Source: Leifsonia sp. Leaf336 (GTDB lineage: Bacteria > Actinomycetota > Actinomycetes > Actinomycetales > Microbacteriaceae). Taken from it: a stretch of 64,000 nt of DNA. The position numbers and the translations under genes are program-made. The notes under the pieces were generated by a model. That model did no database searches, was not told the DNA's origin, and worked only from the letters and a program-made list of their open reading frames with translations. Within the stretch, counting starts at the first letter, position 1; each line of letters starts with the position of its first letter. Shown here in pieces: positions 7,643 through 17,161 of this stretch. The stretch spans positions 658 through 64,657 of the forward strand of contig NZ_LMOZ01000002.1 of the NCBI RefSeq assembly GCF_001423695.1, given 5' to 3'.

Positions 7643-10074
7643 GCATCACTACGACCGCGACGTCCTCGTGGAGCAACCCTGATCTGGATCCCGCGGACCG
7701 GGCCGAACTGTTGCTCGCCGAGCTCACTCTCGACGAGAAGATGGCGCAGGTCTCCTGCTACTTCCCGACCGATATCACGGACACGGGGGACTTCGCTCAG
7801 CGATTCCCTCACGGGATTGGTGAAGTGGCGTGCCTGGAGGCGCGATCCGCGCGGACTCTCGACGAGGTGACGGCCTTCCAGCACCGTATCCAGTCGGAGG
7901 CAATAACGGGCTCGCGTCTGGGGATACCCGCCATCTTCCATATGGAGGGACTGTGCGGCGCGTACCTGCCCGGGGCGACGAGCTTCCCGTCCGGGCTCGC
8001 GCGGGGCGCGAGCTGGGATGTCGACCTCGAGTGTGAGATCGCTGAGATCGTGGGGCGGCAGGAGCGAGCGCTCGGCATCACGCACACCCTCGCTCCGGTC
8101 CTCGACGTTTCGCGCGACCCACGGATGGGTCGGCACGGAGAGAGTTACGGCGAAGACCCTACTCTGGCGGCCGCTCTCGGGGTGGCAGCGGTTCGCGGAC
8201 TGCAGCGCGCGGACCCCGAAGGCCGACGCACCGAAGCCGTCGCCAAGCACTTCATCGGGTCTCATCACACTGAGGGCGGCATCCACGGCGCCCACTGCGA
8301 CATCCCGGACCGCCTGCTGCAGGAGGTGTACGGCAAGCCATTCCAGGCGGCCATCAGTGAGGCCGGTCTGCTGGGCATCATGCCGTCGTACAACTCGGTG
8401 GCGGGTCAGCCCGTGTCCGCGTCGGCTCACCTCCTGACGACCCTGCTGCGGGAGCAGATGAGCTTCCGGGGACTTGTCGTCTCCGACTACGGAGCCATCG
8501 GGAACCTGCATGAGGTCCAGCACGTGGCCTCATCGCTGCCGGAGGCGGGTCTGGCTGCGCTGCGGGCCGGCCTGGATGTCGAACTGCATGTGCCGCAGGG
8601 GTTCGGCCCGGAGTTGCGTGAGTGGTTCGCGGACGGACGTGCGGACGTGGCTCTACTCGACCGCGCCGTCAGAGCAGTGCTCACCGCGAAGTTCCGTATG
8701 GGGCTGTTCGAGCATCCATTCGCGCCGGACAGCAAGGATCGGGATGCGCGCTTCACCGCCGCATACGACGGTCAGGTTTCGCTCCAGTCCGCCCGAGAGT
8801 CGCTCGTGCTCCTGCGCAACGACGGCGTCCTTCCAGTAACCCGAAGCGCGCGCAGAATCGCGGTGATCGGATGTCACGCCGCGAGCGCCCGATTCTTCTT
8901 CGGCGGCTACACCCACTACTCCATGGCCGAAGGCAAGCTGGCCGTGCACTCATCGATGGCCGGTCTGACCGGGAACGATGAGGATCGCGCGATCGCCGCC
9001 ACCGTACCGGGAACGACCATCGAGGCGTCGGATGGGCCGGAATACGAGGAATTGCTGCAGCAGCAGAAGCCAGACATCCGCACTCTGCTCGAGGAGTTGC
9101 GCGCCCGGCTGCCCGAGGTGCAGATCACGTGGTCCTACGGGTACCCGATCGCCGGCGCCGACGACTCCGGGCACGCGGAGGCCATAGCTGCGGCGCGAGA
9201 GGCCGACCTCGTCCTCCTCACGCTCGGGGGAAAACACGGAACCGCCTCCATCGCATCCATGGGGGAGGGGATCGACGCCACATCCATCAACCTTCCTCCC
9301 TCTCAGGAGGAGTTGATCCGCAAGCTGGCAGACCTCGACGTACCGCTCGTCGGGGTACATCTCGATGGCCGCCCGATCTCCAGCGACGCGGCCGACGCCC
9401 ACCTCAGCGCGCTCATCGAGGCGTGGAGTCCGGCCGAGTCCGGGGCGGAGGCGATCGTCGATGTGCTGACGGGCTTGTTCAACCCGAGCGGCCGTCTACC
9501 GGTCAGCGTCGCCCACAATGCGGGCCAGGTCCCTGTCTACTACGCTCACCCGTACGGTTCCAGCTGGCATCAAGGCGCAAGCATCGGTTTCGCGGAGTAC
9601 GTGGACGCGCCCCACACGCCTCGATACGCGTTCGGGCACGGCCTCACGTATACCTCGTTCGAGTACTCGGACCTGAAGCTGTCGCGCCGGGAGGTCGCCC
9701 CCTCCGGGTCGGTCGAGGTGCAGTTCACGCTCACCAACAGTGGGGAGCGGGCCGGCACAGAGGTCGTCCAGTTGTACGTCCGTGACCGCTACGCGTCGCT
9801 GTCCCGCCCAGTCCTCGAACTGTCGGGGTTCCGTCGGGTGAGCCTGGAGCCGGGGGAGAGCGCCGATGTGACGTTCTCGCTGGCGCTGAGCCAGCTGGCG
9901 TTCCTCGACGCCGATCTCCGGTGGCGGGTGGAGGCTGGCGATATCGACGTATTCATCGGGGCGTCCTCCGAGGATGTCCGCCTCGCAGACGTGCTCACCA
10001 TCACGTCGGATCACTGGATCGACGGTTCATCGCGGGTCTTCTACGCCGCTTCTCGGCACAGTGTGAAGGAGTAA
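7639..10074 (+). CDS. Glycoside hydrolase family 3 enzyme with C-terminal Fn3-like domain
   Basis: 811 aa from the GTG at 7639, which overlaps the preceding stop by four bases. The GH3 N-domain contains HTLAPVLDVSRDPRMGR, KHFIGSHHTEGG and the nucleophile motif VVSDYG (Asp283). The C-domain starts near residue 390 (ESLVLLRNDGVLPV), and a fibronectin-III-like domain occupies the last ~110 residues (SGERAGTEVVQLYVRD). This is the architecture of beta-xylosidases, beta-glucosidases and alpha-L-arabinofuranosidases of GH3. No signal peptide is seen, so cytoplasmic action on imported oligosaccharides is likely. It is the middle gene of a tightly packed operon. Confidence 0.93.
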   Translation: MSITTTATSSWSNPDLDPADRAELLLAELTLDEKMAQVSCYFPTDITDTGDFAQRFPHGIGEVACLEARSARTLDEVTAFQHRIQSEAITGSRLGIPAIFHMEGLCGAYLPGATSFPSGLARGASWDVDLECEIAEIVGRQERALGITHTLAPVLDVSRDPRMGRHGESYGEDPTLAAALGVAAVRGLQRADPEGRRTEAVAKHFIGSHHTEGGIHGAHCDIPDRLLQEVYGKPFQAAISEAGLLGIMPSYNSVAGQPVSASAHLLTTLLREQMSFRGLVVSDYGAIGNLHEVQHVASSLPEAGLAALRAGLDVELHVPQGFGPELREWFADGRADVALLDRAVRAVLTAKFRMGLFEHPFAPDSKDRDARFTAAYDGQVSLQSARESLVLLRNDGVLPVTRSARRIAVIGCHAASARFFFGGYTHYSMAEGKLAVHSSMAGLTGNDEDRAIAATVPGTTIEASDGPEYEELLQQQKPDIRTLLEELRARLPEVQITWSYGYPIAGADDSGHAEAIAAAREADLVLLTLGGKHGTASIASMGEGIDATSINLPPSQEELIRKLADLDVPLVGVHLDGRPISSDAADAHLSALIEAWSPAESGAEAIVDVLTGLFNPSGRLPVSVAHNAGQVPVYYAHPYGSSWHQGASIGFAEYVDAPHTPRYAFGHGLTYTSFEYSDLKLSRREVAPSGSVEVQFTLTNSGERAGTEVVQLYVRDRYASLSRPVLELSGFRRVSLEPGESADVTFSLALSQLAFLDADLRWRVEAGDIDVFIGASSEDVRLADVLTITSDHWIDGSSRVFYAASRHSVKE

Positions 10075-10078
10075 GAAC

Positions 10079-11026
10079 ATGGAACGACGCAGGCTGATCG
10101 TCAACAGCGACGCGAAGAACGAAGCCGACGATCAATTCGCCATCGTCCACGCGCTGCTTTCGCCGTCGCTGGACATTCGTGGGATCATCCCGGCGCACTT
10201 CGGTGCCGAGAGAACCACCGGGAGTCGAGCCCAGTCCCGCGAAGAAGTGGATCTGCTGCTCGACCTGCTGGGGATGAGCGGTCAGATCATCGTCGCCGAC
10301 GGCGCTGATCGAGCCCTCCCGGACGAGTGGACCCCGATGCCGTCGGCCGGATCCCGGCTGATCATCGACGAAGCCATGTCGGACGACGAGCGTCTGTACG
10401 TGGCCTTTCTCGGGCCTTTGACCGACATGGCGTCCGCGCTGCTGGAAGAACCTGCGCTGCAGGATCGGGACGTCGTGGTGGTCTGGATCGGGGGACCGCC
10501 CTACGGTGGGCTCGTCGCCGAATACATGCCAGAGTTCAACCTGGGGAATGACATCCACGCAGCCAATGTGGTGTTCAACTCTCGTCTGACGGTCTGGCAG
10601 GTTCCGATGAGCGTGTACACGAAGGCCGGTGTCGGCTTCGAAGAACTGGAACGTCGGGTTCGGCCACACGGAGCGCTCGGCAACTACCTCACGCAGCAGC
10701 TCATCGACTTCAATGCGAAGCACCAACCGTCGTCGGAACTGCGGTCGCTGGGGGACAGCCCCGCCATCGGCATCGTGATGAATCCGTTCGGCGCGACGTG
10801 GCGCGACTGGCCGCGCCCTCGTTTCTCGGAGGATGGCCGCATGATCGACCCTTATCGACCGGCGACCGTCGGTATGCCTCCGAGCGTGCGGCGGACCGTG
10901 GAATCCGACCCGCCCAATCAGACCATCCGGGTGTGCGAGTCATTCGACATGCGGTGGCTCCTCGAGGACATGTTCTTCAAGATCCAGCGGCATGCAGAGT
11001 CCGGTCCGGTTAGGGCCGCCGACTAG
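10079..11026 (+). CDS. Nucleoside-hydrolase-like protein
   Basis: 315 aa, with AAGGAG nine bases before the ATG. The N-terminal motif is NSDAKNEADDQFAIV, a variant of the calcium-binding DxDxxxDD signature of inosine/uridine nucleoside hydrolases. Later motifs include FLGPLTDMASAL, WIGG and EFNLGNDIHAAN, which matches the second metal-binding segment. Family members cleave the N-glycosidic bond of ribonucleosides. Here it lies in an operon of plant cell-wall glycosidases, four bases after the GH3 stop, so it may act on a different ribosyl- or pentosyl-containing substrate. That role is inference. Confidence 0.75.
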   Translation: MERRRLIVNSDAKNEADDQFAIVHALLSPSLDIRGIIPAHFGAERTTGSRAQSREEVDLLLDLLGMSGQIIVADGADRALPDEWTPMPSAGSRLIIDEAMSDDERLYVAFLGPLTDMASALLEEPALQDRDVVVVWIGGPPYGGLVAEYMPEFNLGNDIHAANVVFNSRLTVWQVPMSVYTKAGVGFEELERRVRPHGALGNYLTQQLIDFNAKHQPSSELRSLGDSPAIGIVMNPFGATWRDWPRPRFSEDGRMIDPYRPATVGMPPSVRRTVESDPPNQTIRVCESFDMRWLLEDMFFKIQRHAESGPVRAAD

Positions 11027-11053
11027 GACGCTGTCCCGAACCGTCACCGCATT

Positions 11054-11061
11054 TTGCGCAA
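11054..11061. promoter_or_regulatory. TTGCGCAA palindrome upstream of second GH43 gene
   Basis: Exact palindrome 53 bp before the ATG at 11114, candidate LacI operator. Confidence 0.5.
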
Positions 11062-11113
11062 TAGCGGGCGCTCGGCTGGACTCGCGCAGGTCTCGTATTC
11101 AGGATGAGTCACT

Positions 11114-12634
11114 ATGCGACCCATCCTGCCCGGCTTCTACCCGGACCCGACGATCTGCAAGGTCGGAGGCGAGTACTTCCTGGCGGCCTCCAGTTTCGAG
11201 TATTTCCCGGGGGCGCCGATCTTCCGGAGCACGGACCTGACCGAATGGGCCCAGATCGGCAACGTCCTGGATCGTCGTACCCAGTTCGTCCACGGCGCGG
11301 AGGGCCCTTCGACGGGCATCTACGGATCGACGCTCCGTTACCGCGGCGGTCGATTCTGGTTCATCACGACCAACGTCAGCGATTTCGACCGTGGCCAGGT
11401 GATCGTGAGCACCGACGATCCATCGAACGGGTGGAGCGATCCGGTCTTCGTCCGCGGCGCCACGGGCATCGACCCCGACCTCTGCTGGGAGGAGGACGGG
11501 ACGTGTTACCTGACCTGGAATGCGCTGAACTTCGTCGATGGCGGGCGCGGCATCCGGCAAGCGCGGATCGATCTCGCGACAGGTCGACTCCTCGCGCCCG
11601 ACTACACGCTCTGGCAGGGCTCGGGCATGGTCGCTCCAGAAGGGCCTCACCTCTACCGGATCGGCGACTTCTGGTACTTGATTCTTGCCGAGGGGGGAAC
11701 CGAGCGCGGCCACAGCGTGACGGTCGCCCGGTCCACCTCACCCTCGGGCCCGTTCGAGCCGTGCCCGTGGAATCCGATCCTCACCCACCGAAGCAGCGCG
11801 CATCCTGTTCAGAATGTCGGTCACGCCGACCTGGTCGAGACGCCGGACGGGCGCTGGGCTGCCGTGTACCTGGGTGTTCGGCCGGCGGGCTCCACACCCG
11901 GCTTCCACGTGCTCGGGCGCGAGACGTTCCTCGCGGGCATCGACTGGGTCGACGGGTGGCCCGTCTTCGATGAGAAGCGTTATGGGGAGGTCAACGTGGA
12001 CACGTCGTTCTTCGAGGACTTCTCGGCGCGTGAGCTCGCGCCGGTCTGGGTGAGTCCGGGAGGTGATCCCCGCGAAGTAGCCACGCCGGAGCCGGAGGGT
12101 GGCGCCCGACTGCATGCGGGCGACGGAACGGATGCCGCACTGCTGTGCGTGCGCGTGCGCGACCCGCACTGGACCGCCGAAGCGCGATTCCTCGAGTCCG
12201 GACGCTTGCGCCTCCGCATGGACGACCGGCACTGGTACGGGCTCGAATGGCGGGCAGGGGGCGTCACTGCGACGGCTCGCATCGGAGACACCACGTCGGA
12301 GGTCGCCCGAGCCGCCGCCGGGCCCGCCGGGATTTCGTTGGTCATCGCGAGCGTGGCGGCTGAGTCTCCGGTGGCGCCGTTCGGACACGGCGGCCCGGAT
12401 GACATCATCCTGAGCTACCGTGATGCCGCAGGCCTCCATGCCCTGGCGCGATTGGACGGGCGGTACCTGTCGACCGAGGTCGCGGGCGGTTTCACCGGAC
12501 GCATGCTCGCGCTGGGGGCCAGCGGCGCTGGGTCGGTCGTTCGATCGTTCCGCTACGCTCCCGTCCGCGAAACGGACGACGTGTCGGCGCTCACTCCGCC
12601 GAACGCGGAGGAAGCGTTGATCCGCGCACGATGA
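11114..12634 (+). CDS. GH43 beta-xylosidase / alpha-L-arabinofuranosidase
   Basis: 506 aa. The five-bladed propeller (residues about 1-300) begins with ILPGFYPDPTICKVGGEY, containing the catalytic-base Asp. The pKa-modulating Asp is in GIDPDLCWEEDG and the general-acid Glu in VAPEGPHLY. A concanavalin-like beta-sandwich (about 320-500) follows, as in GH43 subfamily-11 type xylosidases. It would release xylose or arabinose from hemicellulose oligomers. No signal peptide is seen. The last 44 bp overlap the end of the convergent LacI gene. A TTGCGCAA site sits 53 bp upstream. Confidence 0.9.
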   Translation: MRPILPGFYPDPTICKVGGEYFLAASSFEYFPGAPIFRSTDLTEWAQIGNVLDRRTQFVHGAEGPSTGIYGSTLRYRGGRFWFITTNVSDFDRGQVIVSTDDPSNGWSDPVFVRGATGIDPDLCWEEDGTCYLTWNALNFVDGGRGIRQARIDLATGRLLAPDYTLWQGSGMVAPEGPHLYRIGDFWYLILAEGGTERGHSVTVARSTSPSGPFEPCPWNPILTHRSSAHPVQNVGHADLVETPDGRWAAVYLGVRPAGSTPGFHVLGRETFLAGIDWVDGWPVFDEKRYGEVNVDTSFFEDFSARELAPVWVSPGGDPREVATPEPEGGARLHAGDGTDAALLCVRVRDPHWTAEARFLESGRLRLRMDDRHWYGLEWRAGGVTATARIGDTTSEVARAAAGPAGISLVIASVAAESPVAPFGHGGPDDIILSYRDAAGLHALARLDGRYLSTEVAGGFTGRMLALGASGAGSVVRSFRYAPVRETDDVSALTPPNAEEALIRAR

Positions 12635-13628
12635 GTCGGGTCGGGAGCTCGATCCGATCGAAGCGCTCCTGGCCGGCGACCCTGAGTTCGCTGACCACCT
12701 GCACGGCACGCGCGGCCATCGCCTCGAGCGGTTGGCGAACGGAGGTCAGCGCCGGATCAACCAGGGTTGCGCGCGGCTCGTCGTTGTACCCGACCACGCT
12801 CACGTCCTGTGGGATACGTCGACGAACCGCCTTGGCGGTGCGGTAGACGGAGAGCGCCATCTCGTCGTTGCAGGCGAAAACCCCGATCGGAGTGTCGGAC
12901 TCCGTCAAGACACGACGTAGTTCGGGAGTGACGTCGGCAGCCGACCAGGTCGAATCGACCCTGCTGACCAGGACATCGCCGCGGTGATCGGCTATCGCGG
13001 CCCGGAACCCCTCCTCGCGAGCCCTGCCGAAACGGAAAGCGGGCGTCCCGCACACCACCGCGAAGCGTTCGACCGCGGTCGCAGCGAGCAACGTGCCGGC
13101 GTCGTATCCGCCTTGCCAGTCCGTCGTACCGATGCTCGCCACTCTGCCCTGCGGATCCGATTGAGGGTCGAGGAGCACGATCGGTATACGGGCAAGCGCC
13201 AGCTCCTCGAGCTGGCGGGTCGTCGGACGGATGATGCCGAGGATCACACCGGAGGGGCGTCGGCGAGCCACGCGAGCCGGCCAGTCGTCTGCGGGGTCGT
13301 CGCGTTCGAGCGTGAGCACGAGATCGAATCCGTGCTCGAAAGCGCCCTGACGGGCGCCCGCCACGATCGCATCCGTCCAGGCGTCGTCGAAGCTTCCGAG
13401 GACGAGCTCGATGAGCCGGAGGTCGAGCGTCGTGGGTCGACCCTTCGTCGTCTCCCCAGCGTCGTAGCCCAGCTCGCTCGCGGTCCGCAGAACCAGGTTG
13501 CGCGTTCGCGGCTTGAGGTCGCCCCGCCCGGTCAGGGCCCGTGACGCGGTGGAGACCGAGACGCCGGCCGCAGTGGCGACGTCCGTCAGCGTTACTCTCG
13601 TCGAGGTCACATCGAGATTCTCTCGCAT
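12591..13628 (-). CDS. LacI-family transcriptional regulator (paralogue 1)
   Basis: 345 aa from the ATG at 13628; the longer frame upstream runs into sorC. The N-terminal HTH is TDVATAAGVSVSTASRAL, followed by a periplasmic-binding-protein-like sensor domain. It is strikingly similar along its length to the LacI at 29232-30263 (shared DDWPARVARRRPSGVILG and TDWQGGYDAG). The recognition helices differ by one residue, so both probably read the same operator, possibly the TTGCGCAA palindrome. The gene lies 22 bp downstream of sorC on the same strand and converges with the GH43 gene. Confidence 0.92.
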   Translation of the reverse strand: MRENLDVTSTRVTLTDVATAAGVSVSTASRALTGRGDLKPRTRNLVLRTASELGYDAGETTKGRPTTLDLRLIELVLGSFDDAWTDAIVAGARQGAFEHGFDLVLTLERDDPADDWPARVARRRPSGVILGIIRPTTRQLEELALARIPIVLLDPQSDPQGRVASIGTTDWQGGYDAGTLLAATAVERFAVVCGTPAFRFGRAREEGFRAAIADHRGDVLVSRVDSTWSAADVTPELRRVLTESDTPIGVFACNDEMALSVYRTAKAVRRRIPQDVSVVGYNDEPRATLVDPALTSVRQPLEAMAARAVQVVSELRVAGQERFDRIELPTRLIVRGSTLPPRSAE

Positions 13629-13650
13629 CGGTGCGGAGCCGTGTCCCGAC

Positions 13651-14643
13651 TCAACTGTCGGTGAGGAGCTGCAGGGCGGTGGCCCGGTCGGTGATGAGGA
13701 TGTTGACCCAGCCGCCGAGGACCGCACCACGGATGGCCGCGTGCTTGCGCTCGCCGCCTGCTATGCCGATGCGCCGAGGAATGGCGCGCAGGGTCTCGCT
13801 GGTGATGCCGAGCACCCTGTCGTTGAGATCAGTGCGGACGAGCTCGCCGGCCTGATCGAAGAAGCGGAGGCAGACGTCCCCGACGGCTCCGGCGGCCTGG
13901 AGCGCCTCCGTCTCGATCTGATCGACGGCGTTTCCCGACGATGCGAGCAGTGTGGAGGGTTCGAGTGCGCCGATGCCTGCCACGAGGGTGTTGAGGTCGC
14001 GCCACTGATCGACCATGGATCCCAGATAGCGGTCGTCCATGAGGGCATCTCGCGCGGCCTTCGACCCCACGATCCCTGGGGCGGGGAAGAATCGCGGAGT
14101 CGCGCCCATGACGCGGGCGAATTGGTCGGCGAGGTGATTGGCCTGCACCTGGACGTCGGGGCGGCCCACACCACCGAGAACCTGGACGACCTCGCGGGAG
14201 GCGCGCACCGGACCGATCGGAGCCATCGAGTTGACGGTCGTGAGCAGGGTCTGGGACCAGGAGGAGATCCCGATCCTCTCGGCTGTCGAGAGGGCGCTCT
14301 CCAAATAGGTGGCGGCAGCCGATCCGAGCGCAGCGAGCATCGACAGGTCGTCTGCCGCGATCGGTTCTGCCACGACGGCGTCGATGAGGCCGAAGCGTTC
14401 GGTGAGCGCTTCCTCGATGTCTGCGTAGAGCCCTGCGGGAGAGACGACCACCGTGCGCACGATTCCCGATTCTGCGGCCTGCTTGAGCAGCCGCGACACT
14501 CGGGACTGCGAGAGGTTGAGCCGTTCAGCGATCTCCGGCTGGCGCAGTCCCGCCTCGTGATACAGCTTCGCCACCTTGGTGACGAGCGAGAGCCGCTCGT
14601 CGGTGAACGGTACGGGGGAGGCGGGACTGGCCGGATCGGTCAT
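13651..14643 (-). CDS. SorC/DeoR-type sugar-binding transcriptional regulator
   Basis: 330 aa. The N-terminal HTH (LYHEAGLRQPEIAERLNLSQ followed by SRVSRLLKQA) precedes a SorC-type sugar-phosphate-binding domain with ISSWSQTLL, VVQVLGGVG and GIAGGERKHAAIRGA. The ATG at 14643 fits a TAGAGT -10 box ending 7 nt upstream, so a leaderless transcript is likely. It is downstream of the isomerase/kinase/transketolase genes and probably senses a phosphorylated intermediate of that pathway. The palindrome TGCATG-TT-CATGCA in front of that operon is a candidate site. Confidence 0.9.
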   Translation of the reverse strand: MTDPASPASPVPFTDERLSLVTKVAKLYHEAGLRQPEIAERLNLSQSRVSRLLKQAAESGIVRTVVVSPAGLYADIEEALTERFGLIDAVVAEPIAADDLSMLAALGSAAATYLESALSTAERIGISSWSQTLLTTVNSMAPIGPVRASREVVQVLGGVGRPDVQVQANHLADQFARVMGATPRFFPAPGIVGSKAARDALMDDRYLGSMVDQWRDLNTLVAGIGALEPSTLLASSGNAVDQIETEALQAAGAVGDVCLRFFDQAGELVRTDLNDRVLGITSETLRAIPRRIGIAGGERKHAAIRGAVLGGWVNILITDRATALQLLTDS

Positions 14644-14650
14644 GGCGCCC

Positions 14651-14656
14651 ACTCTA
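14651..14656 (-). promoter_or_regulatory. -10 box for leaderless sorC transcript
   Basis: TAGAGT on the minus strand with 7 nt before the ATG at 14643. It fits the TAnnnT leaderless pattern and suggests sorC can be expressed independently of the upstream operon. Confidence 0.45.
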
Positions 14657-14684
14657 GCTGCGGCGGAGCCGACGTTCTCGCTCG

Positions 14685-15662
14685 TCACCACCCGTACAGG
14701 GCATCCTGCGCGAGCTCCAGCGCCGCGACCGCGTCGTGCTTCGACTGCGCCTCCGCGAGCGCATCGAAGTCCAGCCGGTCGAGGCCCAGCTCGACCTTCT
14801 TCAGGAAGCGGATGGCCGACTTCGCGGCGCCGACCGAGTCCTCGCGGAAGGGGAACTGGTCGAGCTGCCAGACGCCCTCCCAGCCGTTCCTCCGCAGCGT
14901 GACGAAGAACTCGAACAGCTCGATCGGGTGCACGGTGCCGGCGATCATGTCGTCGTCCCACGAGCGGAGGTTGTCGTTGACGTCCATTCCGAACAGGCGG
15001 CCGTAGTCGATCGCCAGCTGCGCCGAGTCGGCCGGTGACTCGCCGCCGAACAGCGCATGACCGAAATCGAGCAGGATGCCCACGTTGGGCAGGCCGATCT
15101 TCTCGATCCCCAGCAGCGTGCGGGCGACGGAGTCGAAGCTCATGTGCACGCGCGGCTCGCGCGGCTTGTACTCGATCACGAACTTCAGGTCCGGGTTCTC
15201 GGAGGCGAGCTGTCCGACGCCGTCGAGCGACGCCTTCCAGAGGGCGCCGTGGTCGACCTGGAACGGGTAGTCCCAGCCGTCCTGACCGGGCCACAGCTTG
15301 ACGTAGTCGGCGCCGAAGGCGCGCACCTGGTTCGCCGCGTCGGTGATCAGTTCGTGCGCCAGCCGGCGTACGCCCGGGTCTGGGTTGGTGAAGGAGCCCT
15401 TGGCGAAGACGCGGGTATAGATCTCCGGCGTGATGCCGATGACGGAGAGGTTGTTCCTGTCGAGCGCCTGCTTGATCTGATCGTTGCTGAAGTCGCCGCC
15501 GAAGAACGGGTAGTTCAGGTCGACGACGTCCAGGTCGCCGACCCGGCCCGCGAGGTCGATGGCGTCGATGATGGTGCGCGGCTCGCCGTAGCCGTCAGTG
15601 GCGTAGCGGTCCACGTAGGTGGCGAAGTGCCAGATGCCGGCGCCGTACTTCTGGTTGCTCAT
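14685..15662 (-). CDS. Sugar isomerase, xylose-isomerase-like TIM barrel (probable D-apiose isomerase)
   Basis: 325 aa, AP-endonuclease-2/xylose-isomerase-like barrel throughout. Likely metal ligands lie in [11 protein letters not shown] (Glu), [12 protein letters not shown] (Asp and His), DVNDN and WQLDQFPF. The opening [20 protein letters not shown] resembles characterised D-apiose isomerases as I recall them, but I could not align them. The start overlaps the kinase stop by four bases (ATGA). With an FGGY kinase, a split transketolase and a divergent apiosidase-like enzyme, D-apiose to D-apulose conversion is the best reading. Another pentose, tetrose or deoxy-sugar isomerisation remains possible. 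Confidence 0.8.
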   Translation of the reverse strand: MSNQKYGAGIWHFATYVDRYATDGYGEPRTIIDAIDLAGRVGDLDVVDLNYPFFGGDFSNDQIKQALDRNNLSVIGITPEIYTRVFAKGSFTNPDPGVRRLAHELITDAANQVRAFGADYVKLWPGQDGWDYPFQVDHGALWKASLDGVGQLASENPDLKFVIEYKPREPRVHMSFDSVARTLLGIEKIGLPNVGILLDFGHALFGGESPADSAQLAIDYGRLFGMDVNDNLRSWDDDMIAGTVHPIELFEFFVTLRRNGWEGVWQLDQFPFREDSVGAAKSAIRFLKKVELGLDRLDFDALAEAQSKHDAVAALELAQDALYGW

Positions 15663-17161
15663 GGGGTCTCCTCGGACGTGCGGTTGGTGAAATCGGATGG
15701 TGTCGTGGCACGAAGGCGGGAGCGCGCGACGGCGGACTGCCAGCGTGCGCTTCGCGCGGAGCGTTCCTGGAAATCACTCCGCGGTTCGAATCTCGAGGTG
15801 GCGTCGCCCCAGGGCGGGATGCCGTCGCCCCAGATCCCGGCGCTCTGCCCGGCGAGCCAGGCCGTGCCGAGCGCGGACAGGGCGCTGTTCTGAGGCCGGA
15901 GGATCGTCCGACCGGAGAGGTCGGCCTGCAGCTGCATGACGAAGTCGTTCTCTGCGGGGCCGCCGTCGGCGTGGACCTCGTCGATGCGTGTGCGGCCGCC
16001 CAGGTCGGCGGCTGCGAGGACGTCTTCGATCTGGAGGGCGATGGAATCCACAGCTGCTCGAGCGAGTTCGGCTCGGGTCGTGCCCAGAGTCAGACCGCTG
16101 ATGAGTCCGACCGCTCTGTCGTCCCACCAGGGCGCGCCGAGTCCTCCGAACGCCGGGACCACGTCGAGCGGTGCAGGCGCGGCGGTCTCGGCCAGGTGGA
16201 TCAACTCGGCGACGTTCGTTCCCAGTAGCTCGGCGAGCCAGACGAGGGTGCCGCCGGTGGACAGGATGTTGCCCTCGAAGGCGTGCGTGAGGGTACCGGA
16301 TCGCGACCAGGCGATGGTGTTCGCGAGAGAGCTCTGACGGACCGTGTCGCTCAGGCCCATCACCGACGACCCGGTTCCGTACGTGACCTTGACAGCGCCT
16401 TCCCGGCGGATGCCGTGTCCGAAGAGGGCGGCGTGCGAGTCGCCTAAGACGCTCCTCACCGCGGCGCCGTCGAGTCGGGAATCGGGCAGAGGCCGGCTCT
16501 GCGCATCGGAGTCCACGATGTCGGGCAGGGCGGCGCGGGGGATGTCGAACACCTCGAGGAGGGGATCGCTCCACTCGCCCGTGCGGACGTCGACGAGTTG
16601 GGTGCGGCTGGCGTTGCCCCGTTCGATGCGTCGTTCGCCTGCCAGGTCGTTCAGCAGCCAGGCATCGACCGTGCCCAGCGTGATCTCGCCGGCCGCCGCC
16701 CTGCGGCGATCGGGGTCGATGCGGTCGAGCACCCAGGAGAGCTTCAGTGCCGAGAACATCGCATCGACGGGCAGTCCGGAGATCGCCCGGACCGCCCGAC
16801 CGACCGAGGATGCGTTGAGTCGCGCGGCCCTGTCGCTGGTCCTGCGGTCCTGCCATCCCAGTACCGGGCTGAGAGGCGTCCCGGTCCGGGTGTCCCACGC
16901 CACCGCTGATTCGCGCTGCGTACTGAGCGCGATGCCCGCGGCCGGCGTATCCGCCTGATCCCGCAGGGTGGCCAGCACGGATCGCACCGACCGGGCGATC
17001 TCCGTCGGGTCCTGCTCGACCTGCCCCCGTCCGGGATGGGACTGTCCGATCGGGACGGACGCGGTCGCGAGCACCTCACCGGAAGCGGCGACGGCGAGCC
17101 CCTTCGTCGAACCGGTCCCTTGGTCGACGGTGAGGATCACTCCGTCGTGGTTGTACGTCAT
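15659..17161 (-). CDS. FGGY-family carbohydrate kinase (probable apulose kinase)
   Basis: 500 aa with both FGGY domains. The phosphate-1 motif is [15 protein letters not shown], the adenosine/phosphate-2 region is [14 protein letters not shown], and [19 protein letters not shown] and HADGGPAEN follow. FGGY kinases phosphorylate ketoses and polyols using ATP. Start and stop both overlap neighbours by four bases (ATGA), so this is a translationally coupled operon. Context suggests phosphorylation of the ketose made by the isomerase, giving the substrate of the split transketolase. The C-terminal ~40 residues are rich in Arg/Ser and look unconserved. Confidence 0.85.
   Translation of the reverse strand: MTYNHDGVILTVDQGTGSTKGLAVAASGEVLATASVPIGQSHPGRGQVEQDPTEIARSVRSVLATLRDQADTPAAGIALSTQRESAVAWDTRTGTPLSPVLGWQDRRTSDRAARLNASSVGRAVRAISGLPVDAMFSALKLSWVLDRIDPDRRRAAAGEITLGTVDAWLLNDLAGERRIERGNASRTQLVDVRTGEWSDPLLEVFDIPRAALPDIVDSDAQSRPLPDSRLDGAAVRSVLGDSHAALFGHGIRREGAVKVTYGTGSSVMGLSDTVRQSSLANTIAWSRSGTLTHAFEGNILSTGGTLVWLAELLGTNVAELIHLAETAAPAPLDVVPAFGGLGAPWWDDRAVGLISGLTLGTTRAELARAAVDSIALQIEDVLAAADLGGRTRIDEVHADGGPAENDFVMQLQADLSGRTILRPQNSALSALGTAWLAGQSAGIWGDGIPPWGDATSRFEPRSDFQERSARSARWQSAVARSRLRATTPSDFTNRTSEETP

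Noticed and set aside
13651-15294. A 547-codon version of the SorC regulator
   Set aside because: The extra N-terminal part reads antiparallel-frame sequence of the isomerase gene; the ATG at 14643 with a leaderless -10 box is the natural start.
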